Shown piece by piece: positions 44,993-53,482 of a stretch of 64,000 nucleotides of DNA; position 1 is the stretch's first letter; each line of letters opens with the position of its first letter. The DNA comes from Candidatus Solirubrobacter pratensis (lineage in GTDB: Bacteria > Actinomycetota > Thermoleophilia > Solirubrobacterales > Solirubrobacteraceae): NCBI RefSeq assembly GCF_000425945.1, contig NZ_AUEK01000006.1:1-64000 (forward strand). The letters are read 5' to 3'. Both the position numbers and the translations under genes were made by a program. The notes below the pieces were generated by a model. That model had not been told where the DNA came from. It saw only the letters and a list, made by a program, of their open reading frames with translations, and made no database searches.

Positions 44993-45487
44993 TCAGGCGC
45001 TCCGCGCCCTTCGCCCCTGCCACTGGTCGAAGGCCACCGCGACGAGGATCAGCGCGCCGATGATGATCTGCAGATAGAACGAGTTGACGGCCAGCAGGTT
45101 GCCGCCGTTGTTGAGCGTGCCGACGATCAGCGCGCCGGCCGCCGCGCCGAACGCGCCGCCCTTGGCGCCGAACAGGCTGGCGCCGCCGATCACGCACGCG
45201 GCGATCGCGTTGAGCTCGTAGCCGGTGCCCGCGGTCGGGATGCCGGCGTTCAGCCGCGAGCTGAACAGCACGCCGCCGACGGCGGCGAGCAGCCCGCCGA
45301 TGGCATACACGGCGATCAGCACGCGCGTCACGGGCACACCCGCCAGGCGCGCGGACTCCGGGTTGGAGCCGACCGCGTAGACGTAGCGGCCGAACACCGT
45401 CCTGCGCAGCACGAACGCGGCGACCGCGACCACCACGGCGAACATCCACAGCAGGTTCGGCAGCCCGAGGAACGAGCCGTTGCGGGC
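44993..45487 (-). pseudogene. Sugar ABC transporter permease (RbsC-type), N-terminal half lost
   Basis: About 160 C-terminal residues of a ribose/xylose-type permease are intact: GRYVYAVGSNPESARLAGVPV, GIPTAGTGYELNAIAACVIGG, GAAAGALIVGTLNNGGNLL, and FYLQIIIGALILVAVAFDQ. Sequence homologous to the family starts near 45487 with RNGSFLGLPNLLW; the upstream helices are missing and the DNA switches directly to a LacI remnant on the other strand. ATG 45445 could still start a peptide, but not a working permease. Confidence 0.75.
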
Positions 45488-45759
45488 AGAACCTGGTCAC
45501 GGTCGCCGCGCTGCGGGCCCTGCACGACGCCGGGCTGCAGGACGAGGTCGCGCTCGTGGGCTTCGACGGCGTGCTGCCGGCGGACGTCGTGCGGCCGGGC
45601 GTGACGGTCGTCGCGCAGGACCCGGCCGGGCTGGGTCGCCGCGCCGCCGAGCTGCTGTTCGAGCGTCTCGACGGCTACGGCGGGCCGCCGCGGCGCGCCG
45701 TGCTCGGCACGACGCTGGTCGCGCGCGGCAGCGGTGAGCTCAGCGCGCCCGGACCTTGA
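45484..45759 (+). pseudogene. LacI-family repressor, C-terminal remnant
   Basis: The plus frame encodes GQNLVTVAALRALHDAGLQD, VALVGFDGVLPADVV, GVTVVAQDPAGLGRRAAELL and TTLVARGSGE, the standard end of LacI/GalR regulators that act on sugar operons. No HTH or N-terminal ligand lobe precedes it. It abuts the permease remnant at 45481-45487, suggesting that one deletion/inversion fused the two. The 137 bases that follow (to 45896) hold no clear gene. Confidence 0.75.
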
Positions 45760-45896
45760 CCGCGAACTGGCGGCGGACGGCCTCGCGCGCGAGGACGGTG
45801 GCGATCGGGAGGGACATGGGTGTCATGCCCCACAGGGTCGCGCTGAGGCGCCGCGCCGGCATCCGGCGAACGGCGCCTCGTCGGACAACCGATCCC

Positions 45897-47201
45897 TTAG
45901 GAGCCGCGGGCCCCGGCCTCAGCCGGCGCGCCGGCCTCCTCACGCGCGAAGCGGCCGGTCCGCGCCTCGACGCGGCCGAACTCGACGCCGCGCGCCTCGC
46001 GCCCGAGCAGCGTCAGCGCGATCACCGCGACGAGCACCGGCACGATCACGGCGAACAGCGCGAAGTGGCCGTCGTGGCTGTCGGCGAGCGAGGTCTGCAG
46101 CGGCAGGTTGACCGCGGCCAGCAGGTTGCCGAGCTGGTACGTGACGCCGGGGTAGAAGCCGCGGATCTCGTCCGGCGACTGCTCGGTCAGGTGCGCCGGG
46201 ATCACGCCCCACGCGCCCTGGACGAAGAACTGCATCACGAACGCGGCGATGGCGAACATGGCAAGCGTCGACGAGAACGCGAACAGCGGCGAGACGAGCA
46301 GCGCGAAGACGGCGCACACGACGATCGTGCGCCGGCGGCCGAAGCCCTGCGAGAGCGCGCCGAAGTACGCGCCGCCCAGGATCGCGCCGATGTTGTAGAC
46401 GATCGCGACCAGCACCGTCGTCGTGTGGCCCGCGCCGAACGTGTCCTCGAGGAACGTCGGGATGTAGTCCTGGGTGCCGTGGCTCATGAAGTTGAACGCG
46501 GTCATCAGCAGCACGAGGTACAGGAAGCGGCGCGCCACGACCGGGTTCAGCAGCACCTGGCGGAAGCCGACGCGCGTCTGGCGCTCGCGCTGCTTGGTCT
46601 GCTCCCACACCTCGGACTCCTCGACGCGCATGCGGATGAACAGCGCCAGCAGCGCCGGGATCGCCGCGCACACGAACAGCCCGCGCCAGCCGGCGATCGG
46701 CTCGACGACGAAGAAGGCGATCGCCGCGATCAGGTAGCCGACCGGGTAGCCCTGCTGGAGCACGCCGGAGTAGAAGCCGCGCTTGGCGGCCGGGATCTTC
46801 TCCATCGCCAGGGAGGCGCCGAGACCCCACTCGCCGCCCATGCCGATGCCGTACAGCGCGCGCAGCACGAGCAGCATGGTCAGCGAGGTGCTGAACGCGG
46901 TCAGAAGGCCGACGGTGCTGTAGAACAGCACGCACGCCAGCAGCGCGGGGCGGCGCCCGGCCTTGTCAGCCCAATAGCCGAACAGCGCCGCGCCTACCGG
47001 TCGCGCGGCGAGCGTGAGCGTGGTCGCCACCGCCACGTGCGTCTTGCTCGTGTGGAACGTGTCCGCGACGTCGGTGATGACGAAGACGAGCAGGAAGTAG
47101 TCGAACGCGTCCATCGCCCAGCCCAGCCAGGCCGCGAAGAACGCGTTGCGCTGGTCGCGGGTCAGGCCGCGCGCCTGCTCCCGCAGCATCCGCAATCCCA
47201 T
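45897..47201 (-). CDS. MFS transporter, metabolite/H+ symporter type
   Basis: A 434-residue 12-helix transporter of the MHS/SHS (lactate, sialate, aromatic acid) branch. [17 protein letters not shown] is helix 1 with the D of this family, [13 protein letters not shown] is the loop 2-3 signature, [14 protein letters not shown] helix 4 and [17 protein letters not shown] helix 5-6. ATG 47201 has GGGAGGG ~10 bases upstream. Substrate is an organic acid, not further defined. Confidence 0.9.
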   Translation of the reverse strand: MGLRMLREQARGLTRDQRNAFFAAWLGWAMDAFDYFLLVFVITDVADTFHTSKTHVAVATTLTLAARPVGAALFGYWADKAGRRPALLACVLFYSTVGLLTAFSTSLTMLLVLRALYGIGMGGEWGLGASLAMEKIPAAKRGFYSGVLQQGYPVGYLIAAIAFFVVEPIAGWRGLFVCAAIPALLALFIRMRVEESEVWEQTKQRERQTRVGFRQVLLNPVVARRFLYLVLLMTAFNFMSHGTQDYIPTFLEDTFGAGHTTTVLVAIVYNIGAILGGAYFGALSQGFGRRRTIVVCAVFALLVSPLFAFSSTLAMFAIAAFVMQFFVQGAWGVIPAHLTEQSPDEIRGFYPGVTYQLGNLLAAVNLPLQTSLADSHDGHFALFAVIVPVLVAVIALTLLGREARGVEFGRVEARTGRFAREEAGAPAEAGARGS

Positions 47202-47262
47202 GAGGCGGACCCTCCCTCGTGTAGGTGACGAGGGGCGTACCCGTGGGCGCTGGGCGACAGTC

Positions 47263-47928
47263 CTACGGCGTCGCCGGGACGACCACCAACGGGCGACCCT
47301 CCGGGAGCCCGGCGAGGTCGAAGCTCGGCGCCTCCAGCCGTGCGGCGTGGCCGAAGCGGGCGATGAAGTCATCGGCCGGCTCGAGGAAGTTGATCCGCTC
47401 GGTGCGGTAGTGCATCGGGACGACCCAGCGCGCGTTGACCTGCCCGGCGATCTCGTGCGCGAGCGCGGGGCCGATCGTCGGGCCGTCGCCGACCGGGATG
47501 AACAGGAGGTCGACCTCGCCGAGCGCGGCGGCCTGCTCGGGCCGCAGCGCGCCCTGGCCGAAGTCGCCGAAGTGCGCGACCTTCACGCCGCCGAGCGTGA
47601 AGGCGAAGATCGTGTTCGGGCCGCGCTGGGTGCCGGCGGCGTCGTCGTGCTCGGACGCGATGCCGACGACCTCCCCGGCCGGGGACTGATGCGTGCCGGC
47701 GGTCGAGCGCACCAGCACTGGATCGCCGCCGATCACCTCGACGGCGTTGTGGTCGCCGTGCTCGTGCGTGACGAGCAGCAGGTCGGCCGTCACGCCCTCG
47801 ATCGGCGGGTAGTCCCACGCGATGCCGCGCGCCGCGGCCGCGCTCATGTCGCCGAACGGATCGATGACGACGGTCGTGCCGTCCGCCTGAAGCCGGAAGG
47901 TGGACTGGCCGTACCACTCAACGTGCAT
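47263..47928 (-). CDS. UlaG-like metallo-beta-lactamase-fold hydrolase
   Basis: A 221-residue MBL-fold protein. Metal ligands in [12 protein letters not shown] (HxHxDH), later His in AHFGDFGQG and VPMHYRTE. The start [20 protein letters not shown] is typical of the UlaG/L-ascorbate-lactonase-like group (often annotated as Zn-dependent hydrolase). Its ATG overlaps the MFS gene upstream by 11 bases (47918-47928), so it is in the same transcript. Confidence 0.88.
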   Translation of the reverse strand: MHVEWYGQSTFRLQADGTTVVIDPFGDMSAAAARGIAWDYPPIEGVTADLLLVTHEHGDHNAVEVIGGDPVLVRSTAGTHQSPAGEVVGIASEHDDAAGTQRGPNTIFAFTLGGVKVAHFGDFGQGALRPEQAAALGEVDLLFIPVGDGPTIGPALAHEIAGQVNARWVVPMHYRTERINFLEPADDFIARFGHAARLEAPSFDLAGLPEGRPLVVVPATP

Positions 47929-49624
47929 GCTGCTCCTCGGGTCGTGGGATGGCGCCGCGCAGCGCGAGCTCGCCGTGCCGGTAGCGGCCGCCCCGCAGGG
48001 AGGAGGCGGCCGCGGCGATCAGGCACGCGAGGATCGCGAACGTGAACGCGGCGTGCAGGCCGTGGCGGAACGGCTCCGCGATCAGCTGCGGGAAGAACGA
48101 GTGGCCGACCAGCGCGGCGTGGTCGGCCGGAGAGAGCCCGTTCAGCGTGTGCGCGCCGACGAGGCTCTGGATCGGGTTGTAGCCCAGGAAGGCCGCGAAC
48201 AGGATCGAGACCGGCGGGAGCGCCGCGACGTGCTGCGCGACGCCCGCCGGCACGCCGTGCGCCTGCAGACCGCTGCTCATCGTGTCCGACAGCGTCGACG
48301 CGAGGCCGACGACCATCAGCGTGAAGAAGATCCCGATCGACACGACCTGCGCGGAGTTCTGGAAGGTCTGGTTCATGCCGCCGCCCGCGCCGCGATCCTC
48401 GGGCGGGAGGCTGTTCATCACGGCCGCGCGATTGGGCGAGGCGAACATGCCCATGGAGAGGCCGTTGAGCGCGATGATCAGCGCGAACAGCGGATACGGG
48501 AAGTCGATCGGCAGCAGCATCAGCAGCCCGAAGCTGAGCGCCGCACCGATCATCCCGGTGGTCGCGAAGCCGCGCGCGCCGAAGCGGTCGGACAGGTAGC
48601 CGGAGGTCGGCCCGGCGATCAGCATCCCGAGCGTCAGCGGCAGCATGTAGATGCCCGCCCACAGCGGCGTCTCGGTGAACGTGTAGCCGTGCTGGGGCAG
48701 CCAGATGCCCTGTAGCCAGATGATCAGCATGAACATCAGGCCGCCGCGCGCGACCGCCGAGAGGAAGGTCGAGAGCGTGCCGAAGGTGAACGCGCGGATG
48801 CGGAACAGGCGCAGGCGGAACATCGGGTGCGGCACGCGCTTCTCGATCAGCGCGAAGGCGGCGAGGCTCAGCACGGACGCGCTCAGCAGCGCGATCACCT
48901 TGCCGCTCCCCCAGCCGGTCGCGTGGCCGCCGGCCGGGCGGATGCCGTAGGTCACGGCGACCATCGCGAGCACGAGGCCGAGCGCGAACGTGATGTTGCC
49001 CGACCAGTCGATCGGTGCCTTGCGCGGCGTGCTGCGCTCCTCGAGGCGCAGGTAGGCCCAGACGGTGCCCAGCAGGCCGATCGGCACGGAGATGAGGAAC
49101 ACCATGCGCCAGTCGATCGGGGCGAGCAGGCCGCCGAGCACCAGGCCGACGAACATGCCGCTGACGCCGACGATGTTGTTGATGCCGAGCGCCATCCCGC
49201 GCTGGTGCGACGGGAAGGCGTCGGTGATGATCGGCGCCGCGTTGGCGAGCAGGCAGGCGCCGCCGATGCCCTGGACGATCCGGAACACGATCAGGAACGT
49301 CGCGCCGGCGCGGCCCGTCATCCAGTCGACGGCCAGCAGCAGCGAAGCGGCCGTGTAGATCACGAAGCCGAGGTTGTAGATCCGGACGCGGCCGAGCATG
49401 TCGCCGAGCCGGCCGAGGCTGACGATCAGCACGCTCGAGACGACGAGGTAGCCGAGGATCATCCACAGCAGATAGAAGCTGTTCGCCGGCTGCAGCGGAT
49501 CGAGGTGGATGCCGCGGAAGATGTCCGGCATCGCGATCAGCGTGATCGACGCGTCCAGCGTGGCGAGCAGTACGCCGAGCGTCGTGTTGGAGAGGGCGAT
49601 CCACTTGTAGCGGTCTTCGGTCAC
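47918..49624 (-). CDS. MFS drug transporter (EmrB/QacA, 14-TM type)
   Basis: A 568-residue exporter with 14 predicted helices. Motif TLDASITLIAMPDI (motif D1), LGRLGDMLGRVRIY (motif A), IGGACLLANAAPIITDAFP and GINNIVGVSGMFVGLVLGGLL (motif C). The start GTG 49624 gives TEDRYKWIAL; a longer frame to 49684 would run into the operator. It is divergent from the MarR gene and is its likely target. The gene below (UlaG-like) is coupled. Confidence 0.88.
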   Translation of the reverse strand: MTEDRYKWIALSNTTLGVLLATLDASITLIAMPDIFRGIHLDPLQPANSFYLLWMILGYLVVSSVLIVSLGRLGDMLGRVRIYNLGFVIYTAASLLLAVDWMTGRAGATFLIVFRIVQGIGGACLLANAAPIITDAFPSHQRGMALGINNIVGVSGMFVGLVLGGLLAPIDWRMVFLISVPIGLLGTVWAYLRLEERSTPRKAPIDWSGNITFALGLVLAMVAVTYGIRPAGGHATGWGSGKVIALLSASVLSLAAFALIEKRVPHPMFRLRLFRIRAFTFGTLSTFLSAVARGGLMFMLIIWLQGIWLPQHGYTFTETPLWAGIYMLPLTLGMLIAGPTSGYLSDRFGARGFATTGMIGAALSFGLLMLLPIDFPYPLFALIIALNGLSMGMFASPNRAAVMNSLPPEDRGAGGGMNQTFQNSAQVVSIGIFFTLMVVGLASTLSDTMSSGLQAHGVPAGVAQHVAALPPVSILFAAFLGYNPIQSLVGAHTLNGLSPADHAALVGHSFFPQLIAEPFRHGLHAAFTFAILACLIAAAASSLRGGRYRHGELALRGAIPRPEEQHAR

Positions 49625-49640
49625 TGCCCTGGATAATATA

Positions 49641-49664
49641 CAGGCAACCTGTTCAGTTTGCCTG
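49641..49664. promoter_or_regulatory. Inverted-repeat operator in the divergent MarR/MFS promoter
   Basis: Perfect 7-base arms CAGGCAA (49641-49647) and TTGCCTG (49658-49664) with a 10-base spacer, centred in the 64-base gap between the two starts. On the minus strand TATATTAT (49633-49640) adjacent to it is a good -10-like box in otherwise very GC-rich DNA, so bound repressor would cover the promoter. The arrangement fits autoregulation by the MarR protein. Confidence 0.7.
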
Positions 49665-49688
49665 CTGAGTAGACTTCCGAGCACCCGA

Positions 49689-50114
49689 ATGAGCCCCGAG
49701 AGCTACAGCGCCGCACTCGCCGCCGAGCTGCGCATCGCCGTGGGGCAGATCATCCGGCGCCTGCGCGCGGAGCACGCGTTCTCGCTCCCCCAGGGCGCGG
49801 TCCTCGGCGCGCTCGATCGTCACGGCCCGCAGAGCATCAGCGACCTCGCGTCGGGCGCGCACATGCGGCCGCAGTCGATGGCGCAGACCGTGCACGAGCT
49901 GGAGCAGCGCGGGCTGGTCGAGCGCCGGCCGGACCCCGACGACCGGCGTCGCGCCTTCGTCGAGCTCACGACCGCGGGACGCGAAGCCCTCGCGGCGGAT
50001 CGCGCGCGCCGCGAGGGCTGGCTCACGCGCGCGCTGGAGACCGAGTTGTCGGAGTCCGAGCGCGCGCTGCTGGAGCAGGCGGTGCCGCTGCTGCGGCGCG
50101 TCGCCGACGCTTGA
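49689..50114 (+). CDS. MarR-family transcriptional regulator
   Basis: A 141-residue winged-helix repressor. GAVLGALDRHGPQSISDLA, MRPQSMAQTVHELEQRGLVE (recognition helix), RRPDPDDRRRAFVELT (wing) are canonical. The gene is divergent from the EmrB-type exporter and next to a palindromic operator, so it very likely represses exporter and itself and is released by an exported toxic compound. Confidence 0.92.
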   Translation: MSPESYSAALAAELRIAVGQIIRRLRAEHAFSLPQGAVLGALDRHGPQSISDLASGAHMRPQSMAQTVHELEQRGLVERRPDPDDRRRAFVELTTAGREALAADRARREGWLTRALETELSESERALLEQAVPLLRRVADA

Positions 50115-50126
50115 GCCTGGATCCAG

Positions 50127-51041
50127 CTAAGGTCGCGCGGTGAAGGCCAAGGAGCCGGTCGTGCCGACGGTCACGCCGTCGCCCGGCGCCGAGGCGTCGT
50201 CGTCGTTGCCGATCAGCGCGGTCGCGAACCCGTTCGCCGTGTCGATCCAGCTCGCGCTGTAGAGCTTGTCCGTGCCGGTCGCGTACGCGAGCTTGCCGGA
50301 GGACAGCGTGAGGCGGACGTAGCGGTTGCCGGACCCGGAGCCGATGTTGCGCCGCGCCCAGAGCAGGTGCTTGCCGCTCGTGTCGAAGCCGGGCCCGACG
50401 ATGTCGGCGTCGTTGGCGCCGCCGCTGCGCGCCTGATAGACGGTCCGGGAGGTTCCCGTGAGCGTCTGCACGCGCAGCGACTCGACGCGGCGGATCGTCC
50501 CGGCGCCGGTCGCGGTCACGAACGCGAGGCGCGTGCCGGACAGCTCGGGATCGCTGATCGCCGGCGAGACATAGACGACCTTGCCCGCGCCGCGCGCGGC
50601 CGTGCGCAGGCGGAGCGAGTCGTGGCGCTTGGAGCGGGCGACGAACGCGATCCGGCCGGCCATGACGGTCGGCTGCGAGAGCGCGGCGCCGTGCACGGAG
50701 ATCGCGAGCCTGCGCTCCTTGCCGGACGCGGCGTCGTACTGGTAGAGCGTGCCGGCGCGCGAGTAGACGGCGACCAGCGCGCCGCTGCGCGAGGTGCCGA
50801 GGTCGACGTCGAACGCGGACTTCGAGGGCGGCACGGCGGGCCGGGTGATCTGGCCGGCGCGGTCGAGCGTCAGCCGGTAGGCGCCCGTCGCGGCGTCATA
50901 GCTCGACCACGCGATGGCGTCCGCGTACGTCGAGACGGTGGTGGCGTGCTTCTCCACGGCGAGCGGCTGCGCCGCGGCCTTGGCGGCCGGGGCGCCCGCG
51001 AGCGCCGCGGCGGTGATCAAGAGGGCGGGGAGGCGAGACAT
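50127..51041 (-). CDS. Secreted repeat protein, possible beta-propeller
   Basis: A 304-residue protein with a signal peptide (RLPALLITAAALAGAPAAKA, cleavage near AAA-QP). The mature part has repeated short blocks of the type (G)xxLVAVYSRxGTLYxYDAASGKERRL and GTRLAFVTATGxGTIRRV, suggesting β-propeller blades. No catalytic motif. ATG 51041 was chosen for the signal peptide. Convergent with the MarR gene, 12 bases apart. Confidence 0.75.
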   Translation of the reverse strand: MSRLPALLITAAALAGAPAAKAAAQPLAVEKHATTVSTYADAIAWSSYDAATGAYRLTLDRAGQITRPAVPPSKSAFDVDLGTSRSGALVAVYSRAGTLYQYDAASGKERRLAISVHGAALSQPTVMAGRIAFVARSKRHDSLRLRTAARGAGKVVYVSPAISDPELSGTRLAFVTATGAGTIRRVESLRVQTLTGTSRTVYQARSGGANDADIVGPGFDTSGKHLLWARRNIGSGSGNRYVRLTLSSGKLAYATGTDKLYSASWIDTANGFATALIGNDDDASAPGDGVTVGTTGSLAFTARP

Positions 51042-51189
51042 TGCCGCAAAGGTGCCCCACCGCGGGGCGCGCGCGAAGTCCACCTAGGGCTGGAGGCGCC
51101 GCCACCTCGGCTACGGCGCGTACTCCTCGTACTGCGGCAGGTCGCCGGTGATCTCGTGCCACGGCGCCTTGGAGCCGACGTGCGGAGGG

Positions 51190-51810
51190 TCACCTCGCTC
51201 CCGCGGCCGCGGTGACCCAGCCCCAGGTGAACCGCTCGCTCGCCGGCCCGGCGGCGTCGCGCTCGAGCAGCCGCCACGGGCGGCGGGCGCAATCGGCGGC
51301 GAAGAGGCGGCCCAGGGTCCACGCGAGCGGGCCCGCCCCGCGCCGCCCGGTGCCCTCGGGGAAGCCGGCGTCCATGATCGCCAGACGGCGGCCGGGCCGG
51401 ACGGCGGTCGCCATCGCCTCCCAGGCCCGCTCCCACTCCGTGATCACCGAGAGTCCGAGCGTGCAGACCGCGGCGTCGAACGGCTCGCCGAGGGCGAGCT
51501 CGCACACGTCGCCCTCGCGCAGGGTGACGTTGCTCCAGCCCGCGCGGGCGACCCGGGCGCGGGCCCGGCCGAGCATCTGGGGCGTGAGGTCGATGCCGAC
51601 CAGGGTCCCGGAGGGCCCGATGCGCCGCTCGATCAGCGCGAAGTTCGCGCCGGTGCCGCAGGCGACGTCGAGCACGCGGGCGCCGGGACGAAGGTCGAGC
51701 AGCTCGATGGCGCGCGCCCGCGCGCGGGCGTACAGCAGGCCCTCGAGGTTCGCCCAGTCGTAGATCGAGGCGACCCAGCCGTAGCGCCGGCGGACGGCGG
51801 CGGTGTTCAT
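51190..51810 (-). CDS. SAM-dependent methyltransferase (UbiE/class I)
   Basis: A 206-residue class-I methyltransferase. Motif I VLDVACGTGANF, post-I LVGIDLTPQMLGRARARV, motif II-like EPFDAAVCTLGLSVI and motif III-like AVRPGRRLAIMD. The N-terminus RRRYGWVASIYDWANLEGLLY is typical of UbiE-like lipid/quinone methyltransferases. Its ATG overlaps the stop of the 34-codon peptide gene. It is last in the exporter operon. Confidence 0.9.
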   Translation of the reverse strand: MNTAAVRRRYGWVASIYDWANLEGLLYARARARAIELLDLRPGARVLDVACGTGANFALIERRIGPSGTLVGIDLTPQMLGRARARVARAGWSNVTLREGDVCELALGEPFDAAVCTLGLSVITEWERAWEAMATAVRPGRRLAIMDAGFPEGTGRRGAGPLAWTLGRLFAADCARRPWRLLERDAAGPASERFTWGWVTAAAGAR

Positions 51811-51911
51811 CCTGGCCCCACGACGCCGGTGAGGTGCAGGGCGACCACGACGATCACGACCCCCACGATCACGGCGACGAGCCGGGCGGACGATCTCTGG
51901 CGGTTCTGCAT
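51807..51911 (-). CDS. 34-residue membrane peptide coupled to ABC permease and methyltransferase
   Basis: ATG 51911 with AAGGGAGCA upstream. The product starts MQNRQRSSARL, then a single TM helix (VAVIVGVVIVVVALHLTGVV) and ends GPG. The stop overlaps the methyltransferase ATG (ATGA) and the start is 15 bases after the permease stop, so translation is coupled. A basic N-terminus predicts an N-in orientation. I have seen similar LHLTGVVGPG-type peptides near ABC exporters in actinobacteria; the role is unknown. Confidence 0.75.
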   Translation of the reverse strand: MQNRQRSSARLVAVIVGVVIVVVALHLTGVVGPG

Positions 51912-51926
51912 GGCGTGCTCCCTTTT

Positions 51927-52676
51927 TCAGCCGACGTCGCGGCGGGTGATGAGGTACGCGCCGGCGAGCGCGGCGAGCGCGGCATAGGCGGCGAGCAGGA
52001 CGGCGCCGGCGCCCGGCGCGACGAGGGTGCCGGCGAGCTGGCCCTGGATCGCCCCGGCGACGGCGCCGGCGCTCGCCTCGGGCGCGTACTTGGCGACCGA
52101 CGGGACATCGCCCAGCAGCAGCGGCTCCACCAGCAGCAGCCAGACGCACAGTCCGGTGACGGCCGCGACCTGGCCGCGCACGACCGCGCCCGCGCCGGCG
52201 CCGATCGCCCCGAAGAAGGCCGCGGAGAGGGCGCCGCCGGCGAGCAGCTGCGCGTAGTCGCCGGCGCCGAGCTCGACGTGGATGCCTCGCACGGCGAGGC
52301 CGATGGCCTCGGCGGCCGCGGTGAGCGCCTCGGCGAGCAGCCCGACGGCCGCGCCGGCGAGCATGCTCGTGACGACCTTCGCCGCGACGACGCGGGTGCG
52401 CCGCGGCGTGATCAGCAACGTGGGCCGGATCGTGCCGGTGCGCAGCTCGCCGGTTATCGACAGCGCGCCGAGCAGGGCGGCGAACAGCGCGGCGAGGCTC
52501 GTTCCGAGCCCGAGGATCTTCAACTGATTGCCCTCACGCGCCAGCGCGGATGCGCTGAAGCTCAAGAGGTGCAACGCCACGATCAGCACCACGAGCCCGA
52601 GCATCCAGCCGAGCAGCGCGAGGGTGGTGCGGGTGGTGCGGAGCTTGAGCAGCTCGGAACGCAGCTGGGCGGTCAT
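51927..52676 (-). CDS. ABC-2 type permease
   Basis: A 249-residue membrane protein with about six helices, including ALLGWMLGLVVLIVALHLLS near residue 20 and LAALFAALLGALSITGELR. TGTIRPTLLITPRRTRVVAAK is the intracellular-loop style of ABC-2 exporters. Its ATG overlaps the ATP-binding gene by 4 bases. Together they export a small molecule or lipid, or confer drug resistance. Confidence 0.87.
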   Translation of the reverse strand: MTAQLRSELLKLRTTRTTLALLGWMLGLVVLIVALHLLSFSASALAREGNQLKILGLGTSLAALFAALLGALSITGELRTGTIRPTLLITPRRTRVVAAKVVTSMLAGAAVGLLAEALTAAAEAIGLAVRGIHVELGAGDYAQLLAGGALSAAFFGAIGAGAGAVVRGQVAAVTGLCVWLLLVEPLLLGDVPSVAKYAPEASAGAVAGAIQGQLAGTLVAPGAGAVLLAAYAALAALAGAYLITRRDVG

Positions 52677-53371
52677 GCGGTCAGCTCCAGGTAGAGCGCC
52701 TCCAGGGCGCGAGCCGGGTCGGGCAGCTCGTCGATCCGGCGCTCGGCGATCAGGCGCCCGCGACTCAGGATCAGGACGGAGTCGACGGTCTGGGCCACCT
52801 CGGCGAGGACGTGGCTGGAGAGCAGCACGGTCCGCCCGGTCCCCGCGAACCGCTGCAGGAAGCCGCGCAGCCAGTGCACGCCGGCGGGGTCGAGGCCGTT
52901 GGCGGGCTCGTCGAGGACCAGGAGGTCGGGATCGCCGAGCAGCGCGCCGGCCAGCCCCAGGCGCCGGCGCATCCCGAGCGAGTAGGTCCGGACGGGCCGG
53001 GCGGCCGCGTCGCTCAGCTCCACGAGCGCGAGCAGCTCCTCCACGCGGTCGAAGCCGACCTTCGCGGCCAGCGCGAGTGCGCGCAGGTGATTGCGCCCGG
53101 AGCGCCCGGGATCGAAGTCGCCGGACTCGAGCACGGCGCCGACGCGACGGCACGGGTCCTCGAGCATGCGGTACGGCCGGCCGAACACGAGCGCCGTTCC
53201 GGAGGTGGGCTCGGCGAGGCCGAGCAGCAGCCGCAGCGTCGTCGTCTTGCCCGCGCCGTTGGGCCCGAGGAATCCGATGATGCTGCCCGGCTCGAGCGCG
53301 AACGTCAGACCGTCGACGGCGACGACCTCGCGGTAGCGCTTGGTGAGGTTGGTGGCGGTCAGCGTCGGCAC
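52673..53371 (-). CDS. ABC transporter ATP-binding protein
   Basis: A 232-residue NBD of the CcmA/BcrA type. Walker A GPNGAGKTTT, Q-loop-like VGAVLESGDF, signature YSLGMRRRLGLA, Walker B LLVLDEPANGLDP, H-loop LLSSHVL. The GTG 53371 gives the natural start PTLTATNLTKRY; an ATG at 53407 adds 12 residues. It is divergent from the kinase/regulator pair, as in BceRS/LiaRS-like resistance modules. Confidence 0.92.
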   Translation of the reverse strand: MPTLTATNLTKRYREVVAVDGLTFALEPGSIIGFLGPNGAGKTTTLRLLLGLAEPTSGTALVFGRPYRMLEDPCRRVGAVLESGDFDPGRSGRNHLRALALAAKVGFDRVEELLALVELSDAAARPVRTYSLGMRRRLGLAGALLGDPDLLVLDEPANGLDPAGVHWLRGFLQRFAGTGRTVLLSSHVLAEVAQTVDSVLILSRGRLIAERRIDELPDPARALEALYLELTA

Positions 53372-53482
53372 GCCGGAGATCTTCAGCGGCCGCGACCCGG
53401 ATCGCATGCGCCGGGCGAAGCGATCGATCTACTCCCGCAGGAGTATCCGGGCGGCTCGCGGCGCCGATACATTCGCGTCACG

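Noticed and set aside
45760..45896. A minus-strand peptide with MTPMSLPIATVLAREAVRRQ
   Set aside because: It looks protein-like and may be a remnant, but I cannot assign it and it has no start signal.
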